Source: Microbacterium hydrocarbonoxydans (GTDB taxonomy: Bacteria > Actinomycetota > Actinomycetes > Actinomycetales > Microbacteriaceae). Taken from it: a stretch of 64,000 bases of DNA. A model generated the notes under the pieces. It did not search any database. It worked only from the letters and a program-made list of their open reading frames with translations, and was not told where the DNA came from. A program made the position numbers and the translations under genes. Of the stretch, positions 1-7,898 are shown one piece after another (the stretch's first letter is position 1; each line of letters opens with the position of its first letter). Where the stretch lies: contig NZ_JYJB01000009.1 in NCBI RefSeq assembly GCF_000956475.1, positions 186,001-250,000 on the forward strand, read 5' to 3'.

Positions 1-72
1 GCGATGGGGCGCGCCGTCGAGCAGGAAGTCGGTCTCGCCGATCGTGAAGCGGGAGTCTGCGGTGCGGGTCAA
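1..72 (-). CDS. GH35 beta-galactosidase, N-terminal fragment (partial)
   Basis: Only the first 24 codons lie in the window; the gene runs off the left edge. Read from a TTG at 72 the peptide contains FTIGETDFLLDGAPHR, which matches the conserved opening strand of family 35 glycoside hydrolases, where an IGE-DFLLDG-P segment precedes the catalytic TIM barrel. An AGAAAGG stretch about 8 bases upstream is a reasonable ribosome binding site for the TTG. The family removes terminal beta-galactose from oligosaccharides. The gene diverges from the ABC exporter at 126 across a 53-base gap. The family call rests on a very short segment, and the catalytic residues are outside the window. Confidence 0.55.
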   Translation of the reverse strand, partial: MTRTADSRFTIGETDFLLDGAPHR

Positions 73-125
73 GATCGCGCCCTTTCTGGTGTTCTTCCGG
101 GGGTGCAGTTCCGTACGATAGGAGC

Positions 126-1901
126 ATGCCACAGAAAGCGCTTTCCGCGCCCGCCGCGCTCGTGGACGGCCAGCATCCCACCCGTTCCGTCCTTCGCCTG
201 CTCGCGCGCCGTCCGTGGCGGCTGACCTTCGCGATCGCCGCGTTCTCGGTGAAGGAGATACCGCTGTGGTTCCTGCCCGTGGTCACCGCGGGCATCATCG
301 ACGTCGTGGCGACAGGCGGGGAGCTCTCCGCCGTGTTCTGGTGGTTCGCGCTCGCGGCCGTGCTGCTGCTGCAGAACTATCCGAACAACATCATCTACAC
401 GCGCAACTTCATGACCGTGGTCCGCGACCTCGGCGCCGATCTGCGCAACGCGCTCACCGCCCGGCTGCAGAGCCTGTCGATCGGCTATCACACCCGCACG
501 AGCTCGTCGATCGTGCAGACCAAGGTCGTGCGCGACGTCGAGAACGTCGAGCTGATGTTGCAGCAGGTCACGCATCCGCTGCTCTCGTCGATCATGGTCA
601 TGCTCGGCGCGCTCACGATGACCGCGATCAAGGTGCCGCAGTTCCTGCCCGTGTACGCGCTCACCGTGCCGATCGCGATCGGCATCCGCTACGGCATGCG
701 CAATCGCTCCCGCGCACGCAACGAGGTGTTCCGGCGAGAGATCGAGACGCTGTCGGCGCGGGTGGGGGAGATGGCCTCGCTGATCCCTGTCACCCGTGCG
801 CACGGCCTCGAGGAGACCGCGATCACTCGCGTCGCTGGCGGAGCCGACGGCGTGCGGCGTGCCGGTCTCGATCTCGACGTGCTGAACGGACGGGTCGCGT
901 CGATCTCCTGGGTGGCCATGCAGCTGCTCGGAGTCGCCTGTCTCGCCCTCGCCGCGATCTGCGCGCTCACCGGATTCCTGCCGATCACGGCGGGCGAGGT
1001 GGTGATGCTGTCGTCGTACTTCGCGCTGCTGACCGGCGGGCTCACCCAGCTGCTCATGCTCATCCCTGTCGGTGCGCGCGGCCTCGAGTCGGTCCGCTCG
1101 ATCGCCGAGGTGCTGCAGGAGCCCGACGTGGAGCAGAACTCCGGCAAGCGGGTGGCCTCGCAGGTGCAGGGGGAGATCGTTCTGGATGCCGCCTCGCATC
1201 GCTACGCGGATGCCGACGATGACGCGCTGCACGCGATCGACCTGCGCATCGCGCCAGGCGAGACGGTCGCGTTCGTGGGCTCGTCCGGTTCGGGCAAGTC
1301 GACCCTGCTGAACCTCGTGCTCGGGTTCGTGCGGCCGACCAGCGGCCGGATCCTCCTCGACGGGCAGGACATGCAGGAGCTCGATCTGCGCACCGTGCGA
1401 CGGTCGATCTCGGTGGTGCCGCAGGAGTCGGTGCTGTTCGAGGGCACGATCTTCGACAACGTCACCTACGGCCTGCCGGACGCCACGCCCGAGCGCGTGG
1501 AGCGGGCGCTGCGCGATGCCAACGCATGGGAATTCGTGCGGGATCAGCCCCAGGGATGGGACACGATCGTGGGCGAGCGCGGGGCACGGCTCTCGGGTGG
1601 CCAGCGCCAGCGCCTCGCGATCGCGCGAGCGCTCGTGCGCGACCCGCGGATCCTGCTGCTCGACGAGGCGACGAGTGCGCTCGACCCCGAGTCGGAGGGG
1701 CTCGTGAAGGAGGCGCTGGAGCGTCTGATGCGCGGGCGCACGACGCTGATTGTCGCGCACCGGCTGTCGACCGTGAGGCAGGCCGACCGCATCGTCGTGC
1801 TCGAACGCGGACGGGTGATCGAACAGGGTGCGCATGACGAGCTGCTCGCGGCCGGCGGGCGCTACGCCACGCTGCATCTGGCGCAGACCGGCATCCGCTG
1901 A
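126..1901 (+). CDS. ABC exporter, fused permease and ATPase
   Basis: This 591-residue protein has the half-transporter layout of type IV ABC exporters: a hydrophobic membrane domain over roughly residues 20-330, then a nucleotide-binding domain. Walker A is GSSGSGKST at residues 385-393, the signature LSGGQ is at 489-493, and Walker B ends in Asp513-Glu514, followed by the D-loop and an AHRLS H-loop. All catalytic elements are present, so it should be ATPase-active as a homodimer or with a partner encoded elsewhere. The substrate cannot be read from the sequence. The ATG at 126 follows GGAGC closely. The gene sits between a divergent GH35 start and a sugar importer operon, but it is probably a separate unit because a promoter region with operators follows it. 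Confidence 0.85.
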   Translation: MPQKALSAPAALVDGQHPTRSVLRLLARRPWRLTFAIAAFSVKEIPLWFLPVVTAGIIDVVATGGELSAVFWWFALAAVLLLQNYPNNIIYTRNFMTVVRDLGADLRNALTARLQSLSIGYHTRTSSSIVQTKVVRDVENVELMLQQVTHPLLSSIMVMLGALTMTAIKVPQFLPVYALTVPIAIGIRYGMRNRSRARNEVFRREIETLSARVGEMASLIPVTRAHGLEETAITRVAGGADGVRRAGLDLDVLNGRVASISWVAMQLLGVACLALAAICALTGFLPITAGEVVMLSSYFALLTGGLTQLLMLIPVGARGLESVRSIAEVLQEPDVEQNSGKRVASQVQGEIVLDAASHRYADADDDALHAIDLRIAPGETVAFVGSSGSGKSTLLNLVLGFVRPTSGRILLDGQDMQELDLRTVRRSISVVPQESVLFEGTIFDNVTYGLPDATPERVERALRDANAWEFVRDQPQGWDTIVGERGARLSGGQRQRLAIARALVRDPRILLLDEATSALDPESEGLVKEALERLMRGRTTLIVAHRLSTVRQADRIVVLERGRVIEQGAHDELLAAGGRYATLHLAQTGIR

Positions 1902-1954
1902 CACGCTGTTCGTCATGGACGAACCGCACTCGGCAGAGGCATCCTAGGCTGAAG

Positions 1955-2031
1955 GAAAACGTTGTAAACGCGATCTGAAATCGGGCTTGCGAAACGTTTC
2001 AATTTGGATTAGCTTGCAGGTAAGCGTTTTC
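1955..2031. promoter_or_regulatory. Cluster of three LacI-type operator-like sites
   Basis: Three CG-centred, AAACGTTT-like sites lie between the exporter gene and the sugar-binding protein gene. They are GAAAACGTTGTAAAC around 1956-1969, a perfect palindrome GAAACGTTTC at 1991-2000, and GTAAGCGTTTTC at 2020-2031. Their centres are about 35 and 30 bases apart, close to three helical turns each. LacI-family repressors typically bind such sites, and a LacI gene lies just downstream of this operon at 6107. I infer that the operon is locally regulated. I could not assign a confident -35/-10 pair. Confidence 0.6.
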
Positions 2032-2117
2032 CCCGCACCGGAAATCAACGCCCAGCACACACGGACAGTGACGTTCCGCCGCTCAGCCGGACGAGGACGT
2101 TCACAGAGAGGACAAAG

Positions 2118-3416
2118 ATGTTCAGCAAGAAGCGTCTGGCGGCCACCGCGGCCGTCGCGACCACCGCAGCGCTGGTGCTCGCCGGCTGCGCCGGCGGCTC
2201 GGCCCCCGAGGATGCCGCACCCACGTTCGACCCGAACGAGAAGGTCACCCTGAACCTCGCGTTCTGGGGCAACGACGTCCGCGCCGACCTGTACAACCAG
2301 GCGATCGAGGCGTTCAACGAGGAGTACCCGAACATCACGGTCAACTCCACCTTCCTCACCTTCCCCGAGTTCTGGGAGAAGCGTCAGACCGAGGCCGCCG
2401 GTGGCGGCCTGCCCGACGTCATGCAGTTCGACTACTCGTACCTGCGCCAGTACTCCGAGAACGGGCTGCTGCTCGACCTCGACCCGTACCTCGGCAACAT
2501 CATCGAGACGAAGCCGCTCGACGACAAGATCCTCAAGATCGGCGTGGTCGACGACACGACCTACGCGATCCCGACCTCGACCAACGCCTGGGGGATGTAC
2601 ACCAACCCCGTGCTGCTCGAGCAGGCAGGGGTCGATGAGTTCGCCGGCGGCAGCTGGGCCGACTACACCGAGTGGATGGGCGAGGTCACAGACGCGGCCG
2701 GCGGCCAGTTCTACGGCGGCGCCGACTACACCGGCCGCATCCAGAACTTCGAGCTGCAGCTGCGCAGCGAGGGCAAGAACCTCTTCAACGAAGACGGCAC
2801 CGCCGGATTCGACGAGAAGCGCCTGAAGAAGTTCTGGGAAGAGGGACAGGACATCCGCGACGGCATCGGCATCCCCGAGCAGACCGTCGAGGAGCTCAAG
2901 CCGCTCGGCGGCTTCGACTCGGCCAAGACCGCGAGCGAGCTCACCTGGGACAACTTCGGCGCCGGCTATCTCGCCAACCTGGGCGCGAGCTACACCGAGC
3001 TGGGCCTCGTCGCCCCGCCCGTCACGAAGGAGGGCGCGAAGGATCTCTACCTGAAGCCGTCCATGCTGCACGCAATCTCGGCCAACACCAAGCACCCCGA
3101 GGCTGCGGCCACGCTGGTGAACTTCCTCATCAACTCGCCCGAGTCGGGCAAGATCTTCGGCACGAACCGCGGCATTCCCGCGTCGTCCACCGCGCTCGAA
3201 GCAGCCGACCTCGACCCGCTGAGCACCCAGATCAAGGACTACGAGGAGTCGATCGCCGACCGCCTGGGCGACGCTCCGCCCGTGCCGATCGTCGGCTACG
3301 GCTCTCTCGAGGAGAAGTTCCGTGTGCTGGGCACCGAGCTGAACTATGGCACCGTCACGGTCGATGAGGCCGTCGACCAGTTCTTCGCCGAGATGGACGT
3401 CGTCCTCAACCAGTGA
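2118..3416 (+). CDS. Sugar ABC transporter substrate-binding lipoprotein
   Basis: A 432-residue extracellular binding protein of the CUT1 (family 1) type. The N-terminus is a lipoprotein signal peptide: basic MFSKKR, a hydrophobic stretch, then lipobox LAGC with the lipidated Cys at residue 24. The mature part shows the usual family pattern, with repeated Trp/Tyr residues around the cleft and a GTNRGIPAS stretch near the C-terminus. It would capture an oligosaccharide outside the cell and deliver it to the two permeases directly downstream. GAGAGGACAAAG upstream supports the ATG at 2118. A long hairpin follows the stop codon. The sugar is not identifiable; the nearby GH35 gene makes a galactoside an attractive guess. 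No ATPase is encoded here, so a shared MsiK-type ATPase is likely. Confidence 0.9.
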   Translation: MFSKKRLAATAAVATTAALVLAGCAGGSAPEDAAPTFDPNEKVTLNLAFWGNDVRADLYNQAIEAFNEEYPNITVNSTFLTFPEFWEKRQTEAAGGGLPDVMQFDYSYLRQYSENGLLLDLDPYLGNIIETKPLDDKILKIGVVDDTTYAIPTSTNAWGMYTNPVLLEQAGVDEFAGGSWADYTEWMGEVTDAAGGQFYGGADYTGRIQNFELQLRSEGKNLFNEDGTAGFDEKRLKKFWEEGQDIRDGIGIPEQTVEELKPLGGFDSAKTASELTWDNFGAGYLANLGASYTELGLVAPPVTKEGAKDLYLKPSMLHAISANTKHPEAAATLVNFLINSPESGKIFGTNRGIPASSTALEAADLDPLSTQIKDYEESIADRLGDAPPVPIVGYGSLEEKFRVLGTELNYGTVTVDEAVDQFFAEMDVVLNQ

Positions 3417-3422
3417 TCCCGT

Positions 3423-3453
3423 CGGTGGGCCGGATCGTGCATCCGGCCCACCG
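3423..3453 (+). terminator. 13-bp-arm hairpin between binding protein and permease genes
   Basis: CGGTGGGCCGGAT at 3423-3435 pairs perfectly with ATCCGGCCCACCG at 3441-3453 around a 5-base loop. No U-tract follows, and the next gene starts 30 bases later on the same strand. It is therefore more likely an mRNA-stabilising or partial attenuation element that raises binding protein over permease expression than a full stop. Confidence 0.6.
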
Positions 3454-3483
3454 GCTCCAAACCCCACATCGGAAGGAGCTGTC

Positions 3484-4485
3484 ATGAGCACGACCGAGAC
3501 GAGAACCATCGTCACCGACAAGCCGTCGAGCCGCGCGCGGCAGCTGCGCAGCGGTCGCCGCCCGGAGAAGTCGTTCGCCCGTCCGGGGCAGCGCGCGAGG
3601 ACCCGCAAGGAGACGGCAGCCGGATACGCGTTCCTGACCCCCTGGCTGATCGGATTCTTCGGCCTGACCGCGCTGCCGATGGTGTACTCGCTGTACCTGT
3701 CCTTCACGAAGTACAACATCTTCCAGCCGCCCAAGTGGATCGGGCTGGAGAACTACATCCGCATGTTCACGAAGGACCAGAACTTCATCCAGTCCTCCGA
3801 GATCACGCTGATCTACGTGTTCGTCGGCACGCCGATCACGCTCGCCGCAGCCCTCGGCGTGGCGATGCTGCTGAACTACCGCGACAAGGGCGCCGGGTTC
3901 TTCCGCTCCGCGTTCTACGCGCCGTCGCTGATCGGCGGCTCGGTGAGCGTCGCGATCGTGTGGCGGGCGATGTTCTCCGCCGAAGGCCCGGTCGACTCCG
4001 GTCTGCAGATCTTCGGCATCGACCTCGGAGGATGGATCGGCAACCCCGCGATGATCCTGCCGATGATGATCCTGCTGCACGTGTGGCAGTTCGGATCGAC
4101 CATGGTGATCTTCCTCGCCGGACTCAAGCAGATCCCCAAGGAGCTGTACGAGGCGGCCGAGATGGACGGCGCGAACGCGTGGCGGCGCTTCCAGGCCGTC
4201 ACTGTGCCGATGCTCTCTCCTGTGATGTTCTTCAACCTGCTGCTGGGCCTGATCGGCGCGTTCCAGGTGTTCGCCTCGGCATACATCATCTCGAACGGCA
4301 CCGGCGGCCCCGCGGGCATGACGAACTTCATCACCGTGTACCTGTACAAGCGAGGATTCTCCGACGGCCAGATGGGCTATGCAGCCGCGATCGCGTGGGT
4401 GCTGCTGATCGTCGTCGCGATCATCGCCCTCATCCTGTTCCGCACCCAGCGCTCCTGGGTGCACTACTCGGGAGACGACCGATGA
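3484..4485 (+). CDS. CUT1 sugar ABC transporter permease (first subunit)
   Basis: A 333-residue inner-membrane subunit of the MalF/UgpA type. An N-terminal basic, cytoplasmic stretch of about 45 residues precedes the first membrane segment, and six hydrophobic segments are visible. The cytoplasmic coupling loop has the EAA motif (EAAEMDGANAWRRF), which docks the ATPase. The start at 3484 is chosen because GGAAGGAGC sits just upstream; an in-frame extension to 3346 would overlap the binding protein gene. The stop overlaps the ATG of the next permease by four bases, so the two are translationally coupled and should form the heterodimeric channel. Confidence 0.9.
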   Translation: MSTTETRTIVTDKPSSRARQLRSGRRPEKSFARPGQRARTRKETAAGYAFLTPWLIGFFGLTALPMVYSLYLSFTKYNIFQPPKWIGLENYIRMFTKDQNFIQSSEITLIYVFVGTPITLAAALGVAMLLNYRDKGAGFFRSAFYAPSLIGGSVSVAIVWRAMFSAEGPVDSGLQIFGIDLGGWIGNPAMILPMMILLHVWQFGSTMVIFLAGLKQIPKELYEAAEMDGANAWRRFQAVTVPMLSPVMFFNLLLGLIGAFQVFASAYIISNGTGGPAGMTNFITVYLYKRGFSDGQMGYAAAIAWVLLIVVAIIALILFRTQRSWVHYSGDDR

Positions 4486-5378
4486 CTGCTACCGAAGCCG
4501 TTGTGACGGCATCCGCCCGATCCTCGCGTCCGCGCGTGGCCCGCAAGACCTGGCAGACCGTGATCTGGCTCATCGGTCTGATCGCGCTCACCGCGATCGT
4601 GCTGTACCCGCTGCTGTGGCTGTTCCTGTCGACTTTCAAGCCGAACTCCGAGTTCGGCCAGAACCCCGGCCTGATCCCGAACGCGCCGACCTTCGACAAC
4701 TATGCCAAGGTGATGGAGGGTATCGCGGGCGTGCCGATGTGGCGGTTCTTCCTGAACTCCCTCATCCTCTCGGTCGCTGCCGTGGTGGGCACCGTGCTGT
4801 CCTCCGCGCTCGCCGCCTACGCCTTCGCCCGGGTGCAGTTCAAGGGACTGGGGATTTTCTTCGCCGCCATGATCGGCACGCTGCTGCTGCCGTTCCACGT
4901 CGTGATCATCCCGCAGTACATCATCTTCAACAAGCTCGGCTGGGTCGACACGTTCATCCCGCTGATCCTGCCGAAGTTCCTTGCCACGAGCGCATTCTTC
5001 GTGTTCCTGCTCGTGCAGTTCATCCGGCAGATGCCGCGCGACATGGACGAGGCCGCTCGCATCGACGGCGCAGGACACATGCGGATCTTCTGGTCGATCA
5101 TCCTGCCGCTGATCAAGCCGGCGCTGATCACCTGTGCGATCTTCGCGTTCATCTGGGAGTGGAACGACTTCCTCGGGCCGCTGCTGTATCTGACGAGTCC
5201 GGAGAACTATCCGCTGCCGATCGCGCTGCGGCTCTACAACGACGCCTCCTCCGGCGGCGCCGACTACGGGGCCACGGTCACGGCCTCGTTCGTCGCACTG
5301 ATCCCGGTGCTGCTGTTCTTCATCGTGTTCCAGCGGTTCCTCGTCGACGGCGTCGCCACCCAGGGACTGAAGGGCTGA
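4482..5378 (+). CDS. CUT1 sugar ABC transporter permease (second subunit)
   Basis: A 298-residue permease of the MalG/UgpE type. It has an N-terminal membrane segment near residues 28-50, further hydrophobic segments, and the EAA coupling motif DEAARIDGAGHMRIF. The C-terminus ends in a VDGVATQGLKG tail typical of these subunits. The ATG lies inside the stop of the preceding permease gene (ATGA overlap). It pairs with that permease and receives sugar from the lipoprotein encoded at 2118. Only two bases separate its stop from the next start. Confidence 0.9.
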   Translation: MTATEAVVTASARSSRPRVARKTWQTVIWLIGLIALTAIVLYPLLWLFLSTFKPNSEFGQNPGLIPNAPTFDNYAKVMEGIAGVPMWRFFLNSLILSVAAVVGTVLSSALAAYAFARVQFKGLGIFFAAMIGTLLLPFHVVIIPQYIIFNKLGWVDTFIPLILPKFLATSAFFVFLLVQFIRQMPRDMDEAARIDGAGHMRIFWSIILPLIKPALITCAIFAFIWEWNDFLGPLLYLTSPENYPLPIALRLYNDASSGGADYGATVTASFVALIPVLLFFIVFQRFLVDGVATQGLKG

Positions 5379-5380
5379 CG

Positions 5381-6055
5381 ATGTCGATCTTCAGCGGTGA
5401 GCGTCGGGCGGAGCGCGCAGCGATCCGCGACGCGCGATCCGGGGCAGGGCCGACGCGCGAGGGCGTGGAGCCGGGGCCCAACCCCGGCGCCGTCGCGAAG
5501 TTCGGCCTGTTCGGTGAGGTGCTCACGATCGGGCTCATGATGGCCCTCGTGGCGCTGCCCGTCGTCACGCTGCCGATCGCGCTGGCGGCCGGCATCCGTC
5601 ATATTCGTCGCTTCGTGGCCGCCGAGGATTCCCGGGCGAGCTTCTTCTGGGCCGACGTGCGCACGGGACTCCTGCGCTCGCTCGCCCTCGGCGTGCCCGC
5701 GGCGCTGCTCGCGGCCGTGCTCGCGGTCGACATCCTGCTCGCCGGGTCGGGGGCGCTGCCCGGCGGGCAGATCGTCGGCCTCGTCGGGTGGGCGGGGCTG
5801 CTCGTGCTGGCCGTCGCGCTGCTGATCGCCGCGGGGGAGTGGGAACCAGAGCTCGGATGGCGCGCAGCTGTACGGGCCGTGCCGCAGGTCGCATTCGGCG
5901 ATGCGGTCGGAACGCTCTATCTCGCAGCCACCGCGGTGTTCGTCGGAGTCGTCACGTGGATGCTGGGGCCGCTGCTCATCGCGGGACTCGGCTGCGCCGC
6001 TCTCGCGGTCGCCGCGGTACCCGAGCGCCGTATCCCCGAGCGTCGCATCCGCTAG
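5381..6055 (+). CDS. DUF624 (YesL-like) membrane protein
   Basis: A 224-residue membrane protein with about five hydrophobic segments after a polar N-terminus of roughly 40 residues. It has the GEVLTIGLM...LPVVTLPIALAAGI pattern seen in YesL/DUF624 proteins. That family is often encoded beside CUT1 sugar transporters, as yesL is beside yesOPQ in Bacillus, but its molecular role is not established. Here it follows the second permease by two bases and so belongs to the same operon. The family assignment is from pattern and context and is moderately sure. Confidence 0.65.
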   Translation: MSIFSGERRAERAAIRDARSGAGPTREGVEPGPNPGAVAKFGLFGEVLTIGLMMALVALPVVTLPIALAAGIRHIRRFVAAEDSRASFFWADVRTGLLRSLALGVPAALLAAVLAVDILLAGSGALPGGQIVGLVGWAGLLVLAVALLIAAGEWEPELGWRAAVRAVPQVAFGDAVGTLYLAATAVFVGVVTWMLGPLLIAGLGCAALAVAAVPERRIPERRIR

Positions 6056-6106
6056 AACTCCCCGTTCAGTGAGAGTATTGGGGCGGATTCGGAACAGAGG
6101 GTGGCA

Positions 6107-7114
6107 ATGGCAGTCGGAGTGAAAGACGTCGCGGCTGCGGCCGGGGTCTCGGTCGGCACCGTCTCGAACGTGCTGAACCAGCCCGAACGGGTATCCGCCC
6201 GCACCGCCGAGAGAGTCCAGCGCGTCATCCAGGAGCTCGGCTTCGTGCGCAACGATGCGGCCCGTCAGCTTCGCGCGGGGCGCAGTCGCAGCATCGGTCT
6301 CGTCGTTCCCGACATCGGCAACCCCTTCTTCGCCGAGGTCGCCCGCGGCGCGGAGGACAGGGCAGCGGATGCCGGCATGACCGTGCTCCTCGGCAACAGC
6401 GATGAGCAGGATGAGCGCCAGCAGGCGCACCTCGAGCTGTTCCAGGAGCAGAGGGTGAACGGGGTGCTGCTGACCCCGGCATCCGACGATCTCGCCGCCG
6501 TGCATCGCTTCGCAGCCGGAGGGATGCCGGTCATCCTCGTCGACCGTGAAGTCGAGCAGGGCGTGCTGCCCTCCGTCTCGGTGGATGACGTCGAGGGCGG
6601 CCGTCTCGCGGTCGAGCACCTGCTCGCGTCGGGGCGGCGTCGCATCGCCTACGTCTGCGGACCCCGATCGGTGCAGCAGGTCGCCGATCGACTCGCGGGT
6701 GCGCAGGCTGCGGTCGATGCCATGGCCGATGCCGAGCTCGAGGTGATCGAGCAGCCGTCGCTGACCGTGCTGCAGGGACGAGCCGCGGGGGAGTCCCTGG
6801 TTTCGCGGCCTTCCTCTTCGAGGCCCGATGCCGTGTTCGCGGCGAACGATCTGCTCGCGGTCGGCCTGCTGCAGGCGTTCAGCTTCGGCGGCGCAGTGCG
6901 GGTGCCCGAGGACATCGCGATGGTCGGCTACGACGACATCGACTTCGCCTCGGCGACCGTCGTGCCGCTCAGCTCCGTCCGTCAGCCTGCGCGCCTGCTG
7001 GGGTGGACGGGCGTCGACCTGCTGCTCAAGGAGCTCGACGGCGTCGATCACGACCGGAGGGTTCGGTTCCAGCCCGAGCTCGTGGTGCGGGAGTCGTCGG
7101 GCCCCGTTCGTTGA
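6107..7114 (+). CDS. LacI-family transcriptional regulator
   Basis: A 335-residue repressor. Residues 4-24 form the LacI helix-turn-helix (VKDVAAAAGVSVGTVSNVLN), followed by a hinge and a periplasmic-binding-protein-like effector domain starting at IGLVVPDIGNPFF. I prefer the ATG at 6107, preceded by AGAGG, to the in-frame GTG at 6101. It follows the transporter operon and is the obvious candidate to bind the sites at 1955-2031. The last codons and the stop lie inside a dispersed repeat that begins at 7106, so the C-terminus (GPVR) appears to be set by the repeat insertion. Confidence 0.9.
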   Translation: MAVGVKDVAAAAGVSVGTVSNVLNQPERVSARTAERVQRVIQELGFVRNDAARQLRAGRSRSIGLVVPDIGNPFFAEVARGAEDRAADAGMTVLLGNSDEQDERQQAHLELFQEQRVNGVLLTPASDDLAAVHRFAAGGMPVILVDREVEQGVLPSVSVDDVEGGRLAVEHLLASGRRRIAYVCGPRSVQQVADRLAGAQAAVDAMADAELEVIEQPSLTVLQGRAAGESLVSRPSSSRPDAVFAANDLLAVGLLQAFSFGGAVRVPEDIAMVGYDDIDFASATVVPLSSVRQPARLLGWTGVDLLLKELDGVDHDRRVRFQPELVVRESSGPVR

Positions 7115-7146
7115 GCGAGGAGCGCAGCGACGAGACGAAACGCCCC
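7106..7146 (+). repeat. Dispersed repeat, copy 1
   Basis: A copy of the element beginning GTTCGTTGAGCGAG and ending GAGACGAAACG, here in a slightly longer variant. It overlaps the end of the LacI gene: the TGA stop at 7112-7114 is part of the repeat. The same element occurs at 7155, 7198, 59401 (inverted) and 59445. Confidence 0.8.
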
Positions 7147-7154
7147 ACGCTTCC

Positions 7155-7187
7155 GTTCGTTGAGTGAGCGGAGCGAGACGAAACGCC
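7155..7187 (+). repeat. Dispersed repeat, copy 2
   Basis: Second tandemly placed copy, with GAGTGAGC in place of GAGCGAGC. It ends in GAGACGAAACGCCC and lies in the gene-free stretch between the LacI gene and tRNA-Ser. Confidence 0.8.
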
Positions 7188-7197
7188 CACCCTCTCC

Positions 7198-7231
7198 GTT
7201 CGTTGAGCGAGCGGAGCGAGACGAAACGCCC
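7198..7231 (+). repeat. Dispersed repeat, copy 3
   Basis: Third copy, almost identical to copy 2. The three starts are 49 and 43 bases apart. Repeats of this sequence are, from general knowledge, scattered between genes in Microbacteriaceae genomes. The rest of 7232-7425 holds no gene that I can support. Confidence 0.8.
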
Positions 7232-7425
7232 CACGCAGCCACTTCGTCGGGAGCGCAGCCTCGACACTCCGGCATCCGCCCCGGTTTCCCCCGACACATG
7301 CGAAATCTCCCGACAGAACGGCGGATGCGGCGTGGGCCGCGAACCTCCTCGGCATCCGATTCGTGACCACCCCCGAGAACCGTTACACTTGCAGAGTGCA
7401 TCCGAGCCGCAGGGCGAGGATGCCT

Positions 7426-7514
7426 GGAGACGTCGCATAGTCCGGCCTAGTGCACCACCCTGCTAAGGTGGAGTTCCCTTACGGGAACCAGGGGTTCAAA
7501 TCCCCTCGTCTCCG
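7426..7514 (+). tRNA. tRNA-Ser (anticodon GCU)
   Basis: The acceptor stem GGAGACG at 7426-7432 pairs with CGTCTCC at 7507-7513, followed by discriminator G. The anticodon stem CCACC/GGTGG (7455-7459 and 7467-7471) closes the loop CTGCTAA, whose anticodon GCT lies at 7462-7464 and reads AGC/AGU serine codons. A long variable arm (GTTCCC...GGGAAC), typical of class II tRNA-Ser, precedes the T arm with its GGTTCAAATCC sequence. CCA is not encoded. All parts fold, so the call is firm. Confidence 0.95.
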
Positions 7515-7635
7515 CAGTAGAAGTCCTGATCAGGGATGTATCCCGGGGTCGTTTCGATTCGGCTGCGAAGGCGTCCGACCTGGACTGAGGGGCGTCTGAA
7601 CTCACGTCACCGTGACGGTACCGGGGTGCCGGCCA

Positions 7636-7891
7636 TCAGCATGCGTAGCCCCACTCGAAGTGCACCGCGGGCGGTCCAGAAGGAATCGCATCCGCTTGCG
7701 CGCTGATCAGCGGCGCGCGCTGGGTATCGGCGGCCCGGACCGCAGGCATGATCGAGTTCTGCGACGCGGCGTCGTCCCCGCTGCCGCCGCCGTCGGCGTG
7801 CTCCCCGGCATCCGCGGTCACCATCGCGATGAGCAGATCGGCGCTCCGTCGGCGGGGCGTCGGCTGGATGCAGCATCGGCGACTGCGGCAC
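7636..7891 (-). pseudogene. Small gene downstream of TetR, apparently frameshifted
   Basis: Reading leftward from the TetR stop, a GTG at 7891 follows GAGGAA at a good distance and opens a GC3-rich frame (VPQSPMLHPADAPPTER). Near 7845 that frame loses its codon bias, and the adjacent frame gains it, continuing as ADLLIAMVTADAGEH and ending at 7636 in HFEWGYAC and a stop. Most codons of the second frame end in G or C. The simplest reading is one gene of about 83 residues coupled to the TetR gene and broken by a single-base change, or a sequencing error. Alternatively only the 62-residue frame from the ATG at 7824 is translated. I recognise no family. The remaining 7515-7635 shows nothing. Confidence 0.4.
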
Positions 7892-7898
7892 CGGTTCC

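Noticed and set aside
69..1916. 615-codon open frame on the minus strand
   Set aside because: It lies opposite the ABC exporter, whose Walker and signature motifs are intact. The antisense product is Arg/His/Asp-rich low-complexity sequence typical of the shadow of a high-GC gene.
7636..7710. C-terminal peptide GPPAVHFEWGYAC as a ribosomal peptide core (thioamide- or AviCys-type)
   Set aside because: The Ser-to-Cys spacing is reminiscent, but no YcaO, TfuA, decarboxylase, lanthionine or protease gene lies nearby, and the frame looks broken rather than a dedicated leader-core gene.
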